Shown: positions 1-9,584 of the stretch, piece by piece | How the letters are laid out: each line of letters starts with the position of its first letter | Numbering within the stretch: the first letter of the stretch is position 1 | Source: Lunularia cruciata | Taxonomy: Eukaryota; Streptophyta; Marchantiopsida; Lunulariales; Lunulariaceae | Assembly (NCBI GenBank): GCA_948567375.1 | Contig: CAOYZS010000005.1 | Coordinates: 992,001-1,056,000 of the forward strand | Length of the DNA: 64,000 nt | Reading direction: 5' to 3' | Position numbers and translations under genes: made by a program | Notes under the pieces: generated by a model | What the model was told of the DNA's origin: nothing | Seen by the model: only the letters and a program-made list of their open reading frames with translations | Database searches by the model: none

Positions 1-2179
1 AGAGGAAGAAGAAGAAAAGTTGGAGATGGCAGAAGAAGGTAACCCAAGACAAGAAGATGAAGTTCCAAAGAAGGAGGAGAAGAGGGTGATCATCCAAAGA
101 GGTGTCCATTCCAGAAGGAAGGTGACATGTGAGGCAAGGCCGAGTAGAAGAAGAGAAATGGAGAGTGGAAGTTTGAGGAGCAAAGAATCCATTCCAATAT
201 GACAACTACAGCTGAGAAGAAGAGTGTCAAGCAAAGAAGGAGAAAAGCCCGCAAACCAAGGTGAATCAGAGCAAAGAAGGAGAATATCTACAAGAGGTTG
301 TATGCTTGTTGTTAATGAAGTTGGAGTAGAAGAAGAGAGAAATGCAGTCGGAGTGTCCGGAGGTAAAGATTGTGTTGCAGGTGTTGGTGAAGTTAGAAGA
401 AGAGAACTCGGAGTTGAAGAAGATCATAACCCAAGGAGAGGAGCAGAAGGAAGTACTATGAGTAGATGTAGTAGTACATAACCAAGTAATTGAGAAGGAA
501 ATGGGAAGTAAACAGAGGATAATAGAGCTGAATGTCATAGCAAGAGAAAGACAGATAGTTGAGTATGAAATCTTGAAACAACAGTTCGTTGATTCAAGGT
601 TAGAAATCATCCATGCTATGGCAAGAGTAGCAGGGAAGGAGCAGGAGCTCAATCAAGTGATAGAGAGTGTAGAAGAGAAGAAGCAGCTCTAGCAAAGAGA
701 GTTGACAGTGAGATATAGAGAGGAAGAAAGATTAAGGGAGTTACTTCGTAATCTGGAATAGAAGATGGTTCAAAAGGAGGAGGAGGAGGAGATGGTGAAA
801 GCCGAATTCAAGGTAAAGCTGGAAATGTATAGGGAAGATTGGTAGGCAGATCAAGAACAGGAGAGAAGGATGAGGCTTGAGCCACTGAAAGAAATCATAG
901 TAAAGATGAATCAATGTTGAGTACAGAAGCAAGTGTGAGGATTAAAGAGGCAAGATTGCACTAGTTAAGGTTGTTAGTACAAGAGATGAGGAGAAGAAAT
1001 GCAAAGGATAAAGATTTGAATGCTTTGCTGATTAGTCTCAAAAATCGTGTAGATAGGAAGATATTGGAAGTGGAAGACAATATCACAATTAGATTAGATT
1101 TAGTTAAGTTAGAGATAGATAAACTTCGGAAGGATGTAAGAGCAAAGCCCAAAGTAGATGAGATAGGAGTACAAATATCTTTGAAGTTGCTATTGGAGAT
1201 ATTAGAGAAGAGTGGGTTGGTGGATAACGATTTAGAAAGGCTACCTATGACGGGAATTGCAAACAAGGAAGAAGAAGTATTAGAATTGGAAGAAGAATTA
1301 ATAGTTGTGAAATCCAAGGATAGAGTTGTATGTGAGGTTACTTTAGGATTGGAAGCCGAGGAAGAAGTAGACATCGGATCGGAGTAGTAACAGTTTTGAG
1401 ATTTAAAGAGGTAGATATGAAGTGGTGCATTGTCATTTTGGATCTTTAGGTAGGAAAAGTTGTTGTAGAACAATATAGTTGTTAGTAACTAACGATTGCT
1501 TTACAATTTAAAGGGAGCATTTGTAGTCATATGTTGTTCAATATTCATTATTTTTGAGAGTAAATAAAGTGAAGTGCTGATTTTACTGCTCATCTCTTGA
1601 GCTTGATTTTGAGTATCAACATTGTGTGTGTATTTATGAGTGTTTGGAGAATTTTGAAGTGCAAGTGAATGAGATTGTTGGATGCTGGATTTTGTAGCCT
1701 TGATCTTCATTTATGTGTTTGATCTTGAGTGAAGTGCAATTGAAGCAATGCCTTGATAGATCTGAGAGGAATTGTAGTGTTGGTAGTATTTTGCATTTGT
1801 GAGTGCAACGTAGTGTTGATGTGAAGCAATTTGGATTGAGGAAGTTGTGCCTTTAGTGGAGGGGTGGAACACAATTCTGAGGCAAAGTTGTTTTGCAGCG
1901 AAGTGCCATTTTTGGGAGAATCTGAATCATCACAATCAAGATTGTTTGGAAAGATTTGATGAAGTTGTGATTATGGATGACAAATTGTTGTGACGAGATT
2001 GCAAGTTAGTGCTTGTTACTCTAGTCTAGGTGTGGTTTCTACTTGAGAGATTAAAGATGCAACCAAGAAGGACTGAGATTGTTACTTTGCTTTGTATTGA
2101 CCAATTCTGACTAGTATCTCTATGGGAACAAACTTTACTTACCAGATAGCGCAAAAGTGATATTTTCCGGGTTGTGACA
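1..2179 (+). mobile_element. Long LTR, 3' portion (cut by window edge)
   Basis: This is the downstream part of a plus-strand long LTR. It ends in GTTGTGACA, a variant of the family terminus GTTGTCACA. It carries the C-terminal half of the LTR ORF, the U3 TATA-like stretch near 1505 and the R-U5 region of about 670 bp seen in all copies. At 2180 the sequence switches abruptly to minus-strand LTR-ORF sequence, so this LTR was inserted into element E3. Its 5' end lies outside the window, so the target duplication cannot be checked. Confidence 0.85.
20..1389 (+). pseudogene. LTR ORF remnant, linker and coiled coil
   Basis: The protein matches the C-terminal half of the LTR ORF at 9585-12158. It contains the acidic linker end, the LEEENSELK-type coiled-coil start, the LRLLVQEMRRRNAKDKDLN block near 965-1020 and the terminal EEEVDIGSE before a TAG at 1387-1389. 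The frame is broken by several stops, including TAG codons at the positions of Trp or Gln codons in other copies. The longest clean piece, 971-1387, covers the final 138 residues. No catalytic motif, cysteine cluster or membrane segment is visible. It cannot make a full-length protein. Confidence 0.75.
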
Positions 2180-2979
2180 TTGCTGAACTTCCACCTCTCC
2201 TTCACTTCACTTTGTAGTGTCAACTTCGGTTCTTCTTCTTCTCTTGAGTCTTCTATTTTGTACTCGGCTTCCCCTTCCAACTCTTCTGCTCCCCACAACT
2301 CATCGAGCATGTGATAACCCAGCAAATATCACTTTTGCGGTAATCAGGTAAGTAAAGTTCGTTCCCGCATAGATACAATTCAGAATTGGTCAAATATGAA
2401 GTCAAACAGTAACAATGTAGTTCTTTTTGATTTCTTCTTTAGTCTCTCAGGTAGAAACCACACCCAGAAGAGAGTAACAAGCACTGACTCTCAGTCTTGT
2501 CACAAAGTAACACTTCTTAATCACAACACCTTCAACTCTTTCCAAACAATCTTGATTGTGATGATTCAAGCTCTCCCAAAAATGGCACTTCACTACAAAA
2601 TGAATTCACCTCAGAATTGTGTTCCACCCTCCCACTGAAGGCACAACTTCCTCGATTGAAATTGCTTTACATTAACGCTACGCTGTACTTACAAATGCAG
2701 AATACTACCAACACTACAATACCTCTCAGAACTGTCAAGGCATTGCTCCGTTTGCACTTCACTCAAGATCAAACACACAGAATGAAGATAAGGCTATGGA
2801 ATCCAACATCCAACAAGCACACTGGCTTGCACTGTGAATTTCTTCCAACACTCACAAACACAGACACAATGTTGATACTCAAAATCAAGCTCAAGTGATG
2901 AGCACTACTTCACAACACTTTGCTTTATCTAGTCTCAAAAATTATGAGCACTGAACAACAATTTATTGTGAATGCCACT

Positions 2980-2987
2980 CTTAAATA
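2980..2987 (-). promoter_or_regulatory. U3 TATA-like box of S-type solo LTR
   Basis: The minus strand reads TATTTAAG, 670-678 bp from the LTR 3' end. The same box at the same distance occurs in the long LTRs (for example 12275-12282 and 23105-23112), which marks it as the family's core promoter and places the U3/R boundary just downstream. Confidence 0.6.
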
Positions 2988-3104
2988 GTGAAGCAAACAA
3001 CAGTTACTAAAAAGTATACCATTCTACAACAACTCTACAAACCTGCATATCCGAAATGACAATGCACCTCTTCATATCTGCCTCTTCAAATCTCAAAATT
3101 GTTT

Positions 3105-3488
3105 CTAATCCGATCCGATGTCTACTTCTTCTTTGGCTTTCAAACCCGAACCCGAAGTAACTTCACACACTACTCTGTCCTCGGGTTTCACAACTCCTAA
3201 TTCTTCTACCAATTCTAACATTTCTCTTTCCTGATCTGAAATTCCACTAATAGGTAATCTATCTAACTCCTTATTTCCCGACCCACTCTTCTCTAATATC
3301 TCCAATGGTAATTCCAAAGACATCTGCACTCCTATCTCTCTTACTCCGGGTCTAACTACTATCAATTCCTTTACTAATTCTACTATGTTCTCATCAAGAA
3401 TTGTAATTGAAAGCATGGGTACACTATCTACGCTTTCAATTTGTAACCCACTATCCCCTAATCGCTCATGTAATTGACCCGAAGACAC
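3105..3488 (-). CDS. C-terminal LTR-ORF reading frame in S-type LTR
   Basis: This uninterrupted frame of 127 codons matches the C-terminal tail of the long LTR ORF: VQMSLELPLEILEKSGS, LDRLPISGISDQEREMLELV and the final AKEEVDIGSD. The sequence upstream of residue 30 diverges from the long version. The frame opens with GTG just after a stop codon; the first ATG in frame is the MLSITIL methionine. The equivalent frame in the E2 3' LTR (24149-24514) is open over the same length. Whether it is translated is unknown; it may simply be a retained segment of U3. Confidence 0.35.
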   Translation of the reverse strand: MSSGQLHERLGDSGLQIESVDSVPMLSITILDENIVELVKELIVVRPGVREIGVQMSLELPLEILEKSGSGNKELDRLPISGISDQEREMLELVEELGVVKPEDRVVCEVTSGSGLKAKEEVDIGSD

Positions 3489-5668
3489 TTACTGTCTGAT
3501 CTTGCACTTTGGGTTCATTCATTACTACTACTTCTCCTTCAATTTCTATCTTATCTTCAATCAGAACTGAAATTGAAATCATGGGTATCCTAAATATCTT
3601 CTTTCTCTACTCTAACTTCCTCTAATGCCTTTGGCAAGACTCCTGAAGTCACTTTCACTGCACTCTGAGGTCCGACTACCTCGGGTTGAATCATATTTGT
3701 CTTGAGGCAAACTCTTTAGACTCAAAGTCTTGTAAACCCGAAGTCCGAAGTCTTGTAGACCCGAAGACACCAACCCGAAGACACTAACCTACTCTATACA
3801 TCTACTCCCAAAACTTCAAATGCTTATAACTTTTGCTATAAACCTCCAAAGTTTGTGATTTTGGTGGCCGTGGAAAGCCCCAAACAAGTCGCTTCCAACA
3901 AGATATAGAACGTATGATTTGGACTTTTTTTAATGAGATATAGCCCCCGCAATAATCCTGACCTGTAATCTCCATTTTGATGCAAAGAAACCCTCCTCAA
4001 GCGTTTGGTTCAAGTTTTTCCCTCCTCTAACACGAAGTAAGCTTCTTTGGGTCTGATCAAATCCGAGTACTTCTTCCTCCAATACAAAGTCAACTTCCTC
4101 AGGCCTAATCAAAACACAAGTTTCTCCTCATTTCTTTTCCATTTGGTTTCAATTTGGTTTCAACAGGGCACTTCTTCTTCAAAACTTGTCCAAAATGAAA
4201 AATATGGGTACCACAGAGCACTATGACTTCTTGCCTCGGGTTCATTTTCCTCACCTTCTTCGGCTTAATTGGCAACCAATTCTCCTCAAGACAACTTTGC
4301 TTCCTTGTCTTTGAGATGGTCACTACTACTCTTAGATATTGTCTTGTGCATGCATAATGCTCATCACTACTTCGGATCTCTCGTATATGCTACTATTCCT
4401 TATCATTTGCAGTCTTTCATAAGTTTGGATGAAAATGCGACACCATCTTTCTTCAGTTAGACTCCCCCATCAAATTCAATCTAAAGTAGAAATGGGCAGC
4501 AAATGGCACCAAATAGTGAGACACATCTTGCTTTCTCCAACACCATACCATCTGCCATGTTCTTTGATGAAAGCACTTTGCCCAATTTATTGGTGCGCTT
4601 GCAAACATATGGTGGAAGAAGACAGTCTGATGTTCATTACATAAGTTGTACGATTGGGCTTGAAGAGTGCCATCATTGACCCAATGATGCTTTGCTTGAC
4701 TAGCTCTCGATAGGTATCCACCTTGTATCTGTTCTTCATGCATGGCGCCATAAACGAATGGTGAATTTCATCCATCTCCTTTGTAGACTCTCCTTTCCCT
4801 AGAAATGTTGCCTCAATTTCCTCACCGGCTTCTCTTCCCAACACCAATCTCCAATCTGAATTTATCCATCAAGCTGAATTTATCCATGACAAAAACATCA
4901 AGTGATTAATGCTTCTTTACCATGAACCCTAGAAAACTCAAATTCCAATTCCATGCCAAAAAAGTGATCTGAAGTCTACTTAGGATTTCAATCCGAGTTA
5001 TCATATCTAATCTTGAAATCATTGGATTTCTCACTGTGAGCAAAGGACTCTTCTTCTCACCCTTCTTTGGCATTGTGTGATCTCTAGATGCATGGTAATT
5101 GAAAAATAATTCTACCTTTTCTTGTTCTTGAGATCCTAACTCCTTCAGACTCATAAAACATCAAACAATCGCCTAGCTTGGCTGTAAGCACTCCTTTGGG
5201 TCGACTACTTAGTGGCTTAAGATACTTGTGGGATATTTGAAAATCCCCTCGACAAAGTCCCGAGTTTATAATTCCTCATTGATCAGCCATTCCTTTGTTG
5301 CTTGTCATTGAAACACACCCTTTTTGCATGACTTCCTCATGGCATTAATTATCTAGGTTAGTAGTTAGCGCCTTGTGCACCATTTCTTTGCTTGTACTTT
5401 CTTGACTGACCCATCTGAAGGGAAGTTGTTATGCCATCTTCACATCACGTTGATCACCCCGAGATGAAGTTCCATTACTTTGGGTTTCTCTTGGCCGGGT
5501 TTGATCCAAGTACTTCACTTCTGACTCGGAGTCACGTTACTTTAGGTTTCAACCCAAAGATACAATTCTTCTCCTTCCAATGCCATTTGGGTTGAATACG
5601 ACTTCATCCATGCACTTCTTCCACCAAATCACACAAAAACTTAAAAATTGAAAAATGTGGGTACCACA

Positions 5669-5680
5669 TACCTTCTCCTT
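5669..5680 (-). other. Polypurine tract of E3
   Basis: The minus strand reads AAGGAGAAGGTA immediately before the TGTGG start of the 3' LTR and immediately after the integrase C-terminus. It corresponds to GAGGGAGGGGGTA in the full-length element, where plus-strand DNA synthesis would be primed. Confidence 0.65.
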
Positions 5681-6620
5681 CAAATGTGAGCATCCCCACA
5701 AACACCGGCAGTAGGGTCTTTATACAAAGCTGGGTCCGTGGTCCAATCTTTTCTAACTCTCCATCCATTCACTTGAGTAGCAAAAGGATTTCCCTCTAGG
5801 TCTACAAGATGAATATACCCATAGGTATAAATGTACATAACCCGGTATGGCCCCATCCACCTTAAATGCAATTTATGGGGAAAAAATATTTGGCAATTGT
5901 CATATAACAACACCAAATCACCCTCAAGAATAGCCACAGGCTTGATTCTCTTATCGTGCCTGAAATCTGAAGTCCCATTGACCCAAAGACACCAACCCAA
6001 AGTACATCTACTCAAGAAACTTCAAATACTTGTTATTTCCTGTACAGACCTCCAAACTCTACGATTTTGGAGGCAATGGAAAGCCCTGAACAAGACGCTT
6101 CTAACGAGATATAGCACGCTTGATTTGGACTTGTTTTTACTGAAATATGGCTCCCGCAAGAATCCTGACCTACAACTTCTATTTCTCCTTCGAGTTTGCC
6201 CTCCTTCAACATTTGATCCGAGTTTTTTTTCCTCCTCTGACACGAAGTAAGCTTCTTCAGGTCTGATCCAGTCCGAGACCTTTTTTCTCTTACACAAAAG
6301 TGACTTCCTCGGGTCTGATCAAAACACACATTTGCACTCATTTCTTCTCCATTTGGTTTCAATTTGGTTTCAACAAGGCACTTCTTCTTCAAAACTCGTC
6401 CAAAATGAAAAATGTGGGTACCATAGGAGTCATCTTCCGATGTTTAATTTGGAAGAACTTGGTTAACATTTCCACCATGGAGTTCAATAAATGAGTCACT
6501 TGATCACTAACCAATTCCAAAAGACATCCATAACATGAAATGATGTTTTGGAAGAAAAATTTTGCAACTATTTTTGCATCATCTTTCCAAGTTGCCTCTG
6601 CTTCTACCATCTTGGTAGCA
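5681..6620 (-). pseudogene. Integrase remnants of E3
   Basis: Minus-strand 6015-5680 encodes the integrase C-terminal module with RWMGPYRVMYIY and VNGWRVRKD, the GPY-type domain. Minus-strand 6620-6426 encodes part of the catalytic core (KMVEAEATWKDDAKIVAKF, then FQIKHRKMTP), with the SDRG motif changed to SDQV. Between them sits an S-type LTR fragment (about 5966-6425), and roughly 300 bp of integrase is missing at that point. The right end is cut at 6621 by the start of E1. The gene is inactive. Confidence 0.75.
5966..6425 (-). mobile_element. Truncated S-type LTR fragment inside integrase
   Basis: The sequence matches the 5' third of the S-type LTR (compare 3760-4215) and ends with GGGTACCATA, the reversed LTR start. 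Its R-U5 part is missing. Left and right flanks are both integrase, but they do not rejoin cleanly, so an insertion was followed by a deletion that removed the LTR 3' portion and neighbouring integrase. Confidence 0.7.
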
Positions 6621-7019
6621 TTTGGTACCCACATTTTTTGTTTTAAAAGTTTTGCTCTATTTTGAAGAAGTGTATAGATGAAGTCATGTTGAACCCAAAT
6701 GGCATTGGAAGGAGAAGAATTGTGTCTTTGCTTTGTAACCCAAGAAAAGTGACTGTGTGTCAGACGCAAAGTACTCAAACCAGGTCTGTCAGAGTTTGAC
6801 CCGCAGTAAGGAGACTTCACCTTGAGGTGATCAACACAATTTGAAGACTGAGTTACAAATTTCCTTTGGGTTGGAAATTTAAGAATGGCACCGCATACAC
6901 AAACAACTAAGGCACAAATGGGAGAAATTAACAATGACAAGAGAGGTGCGAAAGGTGCATGCAAAAGGTGTGATTTCTCGATAGACAATCTTTCAAAGAA
7001 TGATTGAGAAACGTCAGAC

Positions 7020-7026
7020 TATAAAG
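7020..7026 (+). promoter_or_regulatory. ORF-proximal TATA box in E1 LTR
   Basis: TATAAAG lies about 400 bp into the LTR, some 30 bp before the degenerate start of the LTR ORF (ATGAATGACAAG near 7050). The position matches TATAAAAA at 9558-9565 and 33796-33803 and TATAAAAT at 13413-13420. Confidence 0.5.
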
Positions 7027-7049
7027 TCAAGTTTCAAATCAAGAACAAG

Positions 7050-9165
7050 ATGAATGACAAGTGAATTTCCTTTGCCTTTGCAAAGTCATCTTGAGAGAGA
7101 CCAATGAAGAGGAGTGGTAGTGAGTGAAGTCGTAAAGAATTTAGAAGAATTGAGTATTGCACGTCTAGGAGATGGGAGAATTGTCTTGCAAAAGCACATC
7201 ATAAAGGAGAGTAGATGATGGGAATCAAGAAGTGCCCTACATTGGTGTCAAGAAACCTATGATTAGGAGGTTAGATGTGATGGCTTGCATCAAAGTTCTT
7301 TGTAGACTTCACATCACTTTCCTCACATGGAATTGGAACTTGAGTTTTCCAAATTTCATGGTAGAGATCACGGCCAATAAATGTGTAGATGGGCCGGCGA
7401 CAGTCGAGAAGAGAGGCAATTTGGCTCGATGGACAGAATTGGATTGGTGGTTGGTGTTAGGAAGAGAGAGGGAGAAGAGCACGGGGCCATGTTCTTGGAG
7501 AAGGGAAAAGTCGTAGAAGAAACCCAAGAGATTAGAGATTTGTTCACCTTGAAGTGCACTAAGAATGGGTACAAGGTGGAGATGTATCGAGACCCGGTGC
7601 AAAGAAGCATTGTAGGTGCAATGATGGTGATGTTCAAGTCCAAGCACACCACCTATGTGGCAAAGCAGCAGGCAGTATTCTTCCACAAGATGTTTGCAAG
7701 AGAACAATCAATTGAGCAAAGCGCTTATATCAAGAAACGAAGTAGATGGTGTTGAATTGGAGGACGTTGACAACACACTTCTACCTTGGGTTGATTCTGT
7801 TAAGCAGTGATGAGAAGAAGAAGATCATTTTGCATTTCCATCCCGATTTGTGACAAGAAGTCGACGATGGAGAACAATAGTACATTCGGCAATTGAGGAG
7901 CACAGATGATCATTATGCAAGAACGGGACAAGATTGGAAGATGACTGTGCCCTTGCCAAGCAAGAAGAAGAGAAGTTGACATGAGGTGGAGTGCTTGCTA
8001 GTGCAGCCCCAAAACTTATGAAGAATTGGGCTGAGAGAAGGGAAGTAAGTCCAGAGGATTGTGCATGTAAAGGAAGTCAAATCAAAAGGCAAAGCAGAGT
8101 CTGCATCATAGAGATCAAAGAAAGAAGAGGCAGAATTCATCCTACAAAGTGAAGGGTCGAGTGAAGAGAGTGAGGGTGAACCCAAGGTGCAACAAGATGA
8201 AGAGAAGAAGATAACTCTGGAAGAAGAAATTGAGCAGCAAGATGCAAAAGAAGAAATTATGGCTGAGTTAGCAATTGAGGCAAACAAAGGATTAATAGTA
8301 GAAACCAAGGCAGATCATTAATCTAGATGATGAAGAAGTTTGGAGGATGAGGGGTCACTGACAATACAAAGATCCCAACTTCGTATTAAGGCATTGGACT
8401 CAACTATAGCGATCGAGAAGCATCCAATCGCTATAGTCATTGAAGAGAAGGAAGTAGAAGAAGTAGGATGTGAGGGCGTAGAGTACCTTTGGGATGTGGT
8501 ATGTCCATTGTTATTGCAAATGGCGAAGAAGAAGAAGGAGATGCAAAGCAGATATCTTGACATACAGATGGTGTTGCAGGTGCTGGAGAGGTTAGAGACT
8601 GAAAATTGGAAGTTGCAAGAGAGCGTGAGTAGAGAAGAAGAAGAAGGCTGAGAGATTTGGTGCAGATGCTAGAGGCAAAGATTGACCAATAGTGAAGGAA
8701 TTGGAGGATCACATAGTAGAGTATGAGGAAGAGTTGAAGCTCAGCAAAGCTGTGATGGAGGAAGAAAGACAGAGGAAGCAATCAGAGGAATCACTTGAAG
8801 GAGCAATTGTGGAATTGAAGGCAAAGTTAACCACAGAAGCCAAAGTGAGAATGGAACAATCACATTTACATGAATTACAATTGCTAGTGCAGGAGAGGTG
8901 AAGTAAGAACACAAAGAACAAGGACTTGAATGCCTTGTTGATCAGTCTTAGAACTTGGATTGATAGGAAGATGTTAGATGTAGAGAATAACATTTCTATC
9001 AGACTCGGGTTGATTAAGTTAGAGTTAGAAACTCTTTGGAATACTAAACATAGCAGATCCAAAGTAACAAAGATAGGAGTGCAAATGTCTTTGGATTTGA
9101 CACTCGACACTTTAGAGAAGAGTGGGTTGCAAGATAGGATGGTAGACAAATTACTTGTGAGGTTA
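7050..9165 (+). pseudogene. LTR ORF of E1 (first segment)
   Basis: Segments 7232-7516 and 7381-7755 encode the globular domain (IKVLCRLHITFLTWNWNLSF, NGYKVEMYRDPVQRSIVGAM). Segments 8340-8651, 8692-8901 and 8926-9165 encode the linker, the GVEYLWDVVCPLL block and the coiled coil up to the VQMSLDLTLDTLEKSGL tail. Frameshifts and stops occur throughout. The C-terminal residues continue at 12957-13025 and 16738-16795, beyond the two nested LTRs. A perfect hairpin at 8403-8437 interrupts the linker. Confidence 0.75.
8403..8437. repeat. Perfect 11-bp inverted repeat in LTR ORF linker
   Basis: ACTATAGCGAT at 8403-8413 is repeated as its exact reverse complement ATCGCTATAGT at 8427-8437, with a 13-base loop. 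The homologous linker of the 9171 LTR has no such structure, so it is private to this copy. Confidence 0.85.
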
Positions 9166-9557
9166 ATTGTTGTGGTGCCCACATTTTTTGTTTTTTTTCA
9201 GAATAAAGGAGAAGAAGTGTATAGAGAAGTCAGATTGCGCCCATATGGCCAAAGAAGGCAAAGAAAAGAGTATTCATGATGAAACCCGAAGTAAAGTGAC
9301 TTCGGGTCATAAGGCAAAGTACTCGGAAATGCCCTATCAGCATACAATATGAAGTAAATTGTCTTTGGGTCAGGGAGAGCTCAACCCGAGGCGAAGACAG
9401 TCTAACAACCTTTCGTCATGGCGAGAAATTTAAGAAGGGGCCGTTTCAAAACTAGCGGCTCATACGCACGAAGGTTGATTGACATTGACAGGTGCATGCC
9501 AGAGGTCTGATTTCTTGGTAGAAACTCGAAGTGATGAAGAACAAAGAAGTGCAACTC

Positions 9558-9565
9558 TATAAAAA
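9558..9565 (+). promoter_or_regulatory. ORF-proximal TATA box
   Basis: TATAAAAA stands 27 bp upstream of the conserved ATG at 9585. The element GCAACTCTATAAAAATCA recurs before the ORF at 33788-33806, and related TATA boxes precede the ORF at 7020, 13413 and 35280. A transcript from this box would start near the first ATG, so the next methionine (9684) could also be used. Confidence 0.55.
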
Positions 9566-9584
9566 TCAAAACTGCAACGACAAA

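Larger units (their letters stand above)
2310..4215 (-). mobile_element. Solo short-type LTR (S type, 1.9 kb), TSD GAGCA
   Basis: The element is bounded by TGTGATAACCC on the left and GGGTACCACA on the right, the family termini in reverse. The 5-bp duplication GAGCA lies at 2305-2309 and 4216-4220. It shares the R-U5 region and U3 TATA box with the long LTRs, but its U3 is only about 1.2 kb and lacks the N-terminal domain and coiled coil of the LTR ORF. Only the C-terminal reading frame (3105-3488) remains. No internal region is present, so it is a solo LTR formed by LTR-LTR recombination. Confidence 0.9.
2180..5154 (-). pseudogene. LTR ORF remnant of E3, N-terminal domain and linker
   Basis: Minus-strand pieces 5154-4906, 4847-4453, 4323-4216 and 2309-2180 translate to the conserved globular domain of the LTR ORF. 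They show LSRLQITFLAWNWNLSF, then YRELVKQSIIGSMMALFKP, INWAKCFHQRTWQMVW and VPFAAHFYFRLNL, then linker with EEEPKLTLQSE. Frameshifts and stops separate the pieces, and the coiled coil is missing because of the plus-strand insertion at 2180. The domain order matches the better copies, so identification is firm although the gene is dead. Confidence 0.75.
2180..5668 (-). mobile_element. 3' long LTR of minus element E3, split by a solo LTR
   Basis: Read on the minus strand, the LTR starts at 5668 with TGTGGTACCCACAT, directly after a purine tract (AAGGAGAAGGTA, 5669-5680) that follows integrase. This marks it as a 3' LTR. It runs through the N-terminal domain of the LTR ORF to 4216, is interrupted by the solo LTR 2310-4215, resumes at 2309 and is cut at 2180 by the plus-strand LTR. 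Removing the solo LTR and one copy of GAGCA rejoins the ORF linker, which confirms the order of insertion. Confidence 0.8.
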
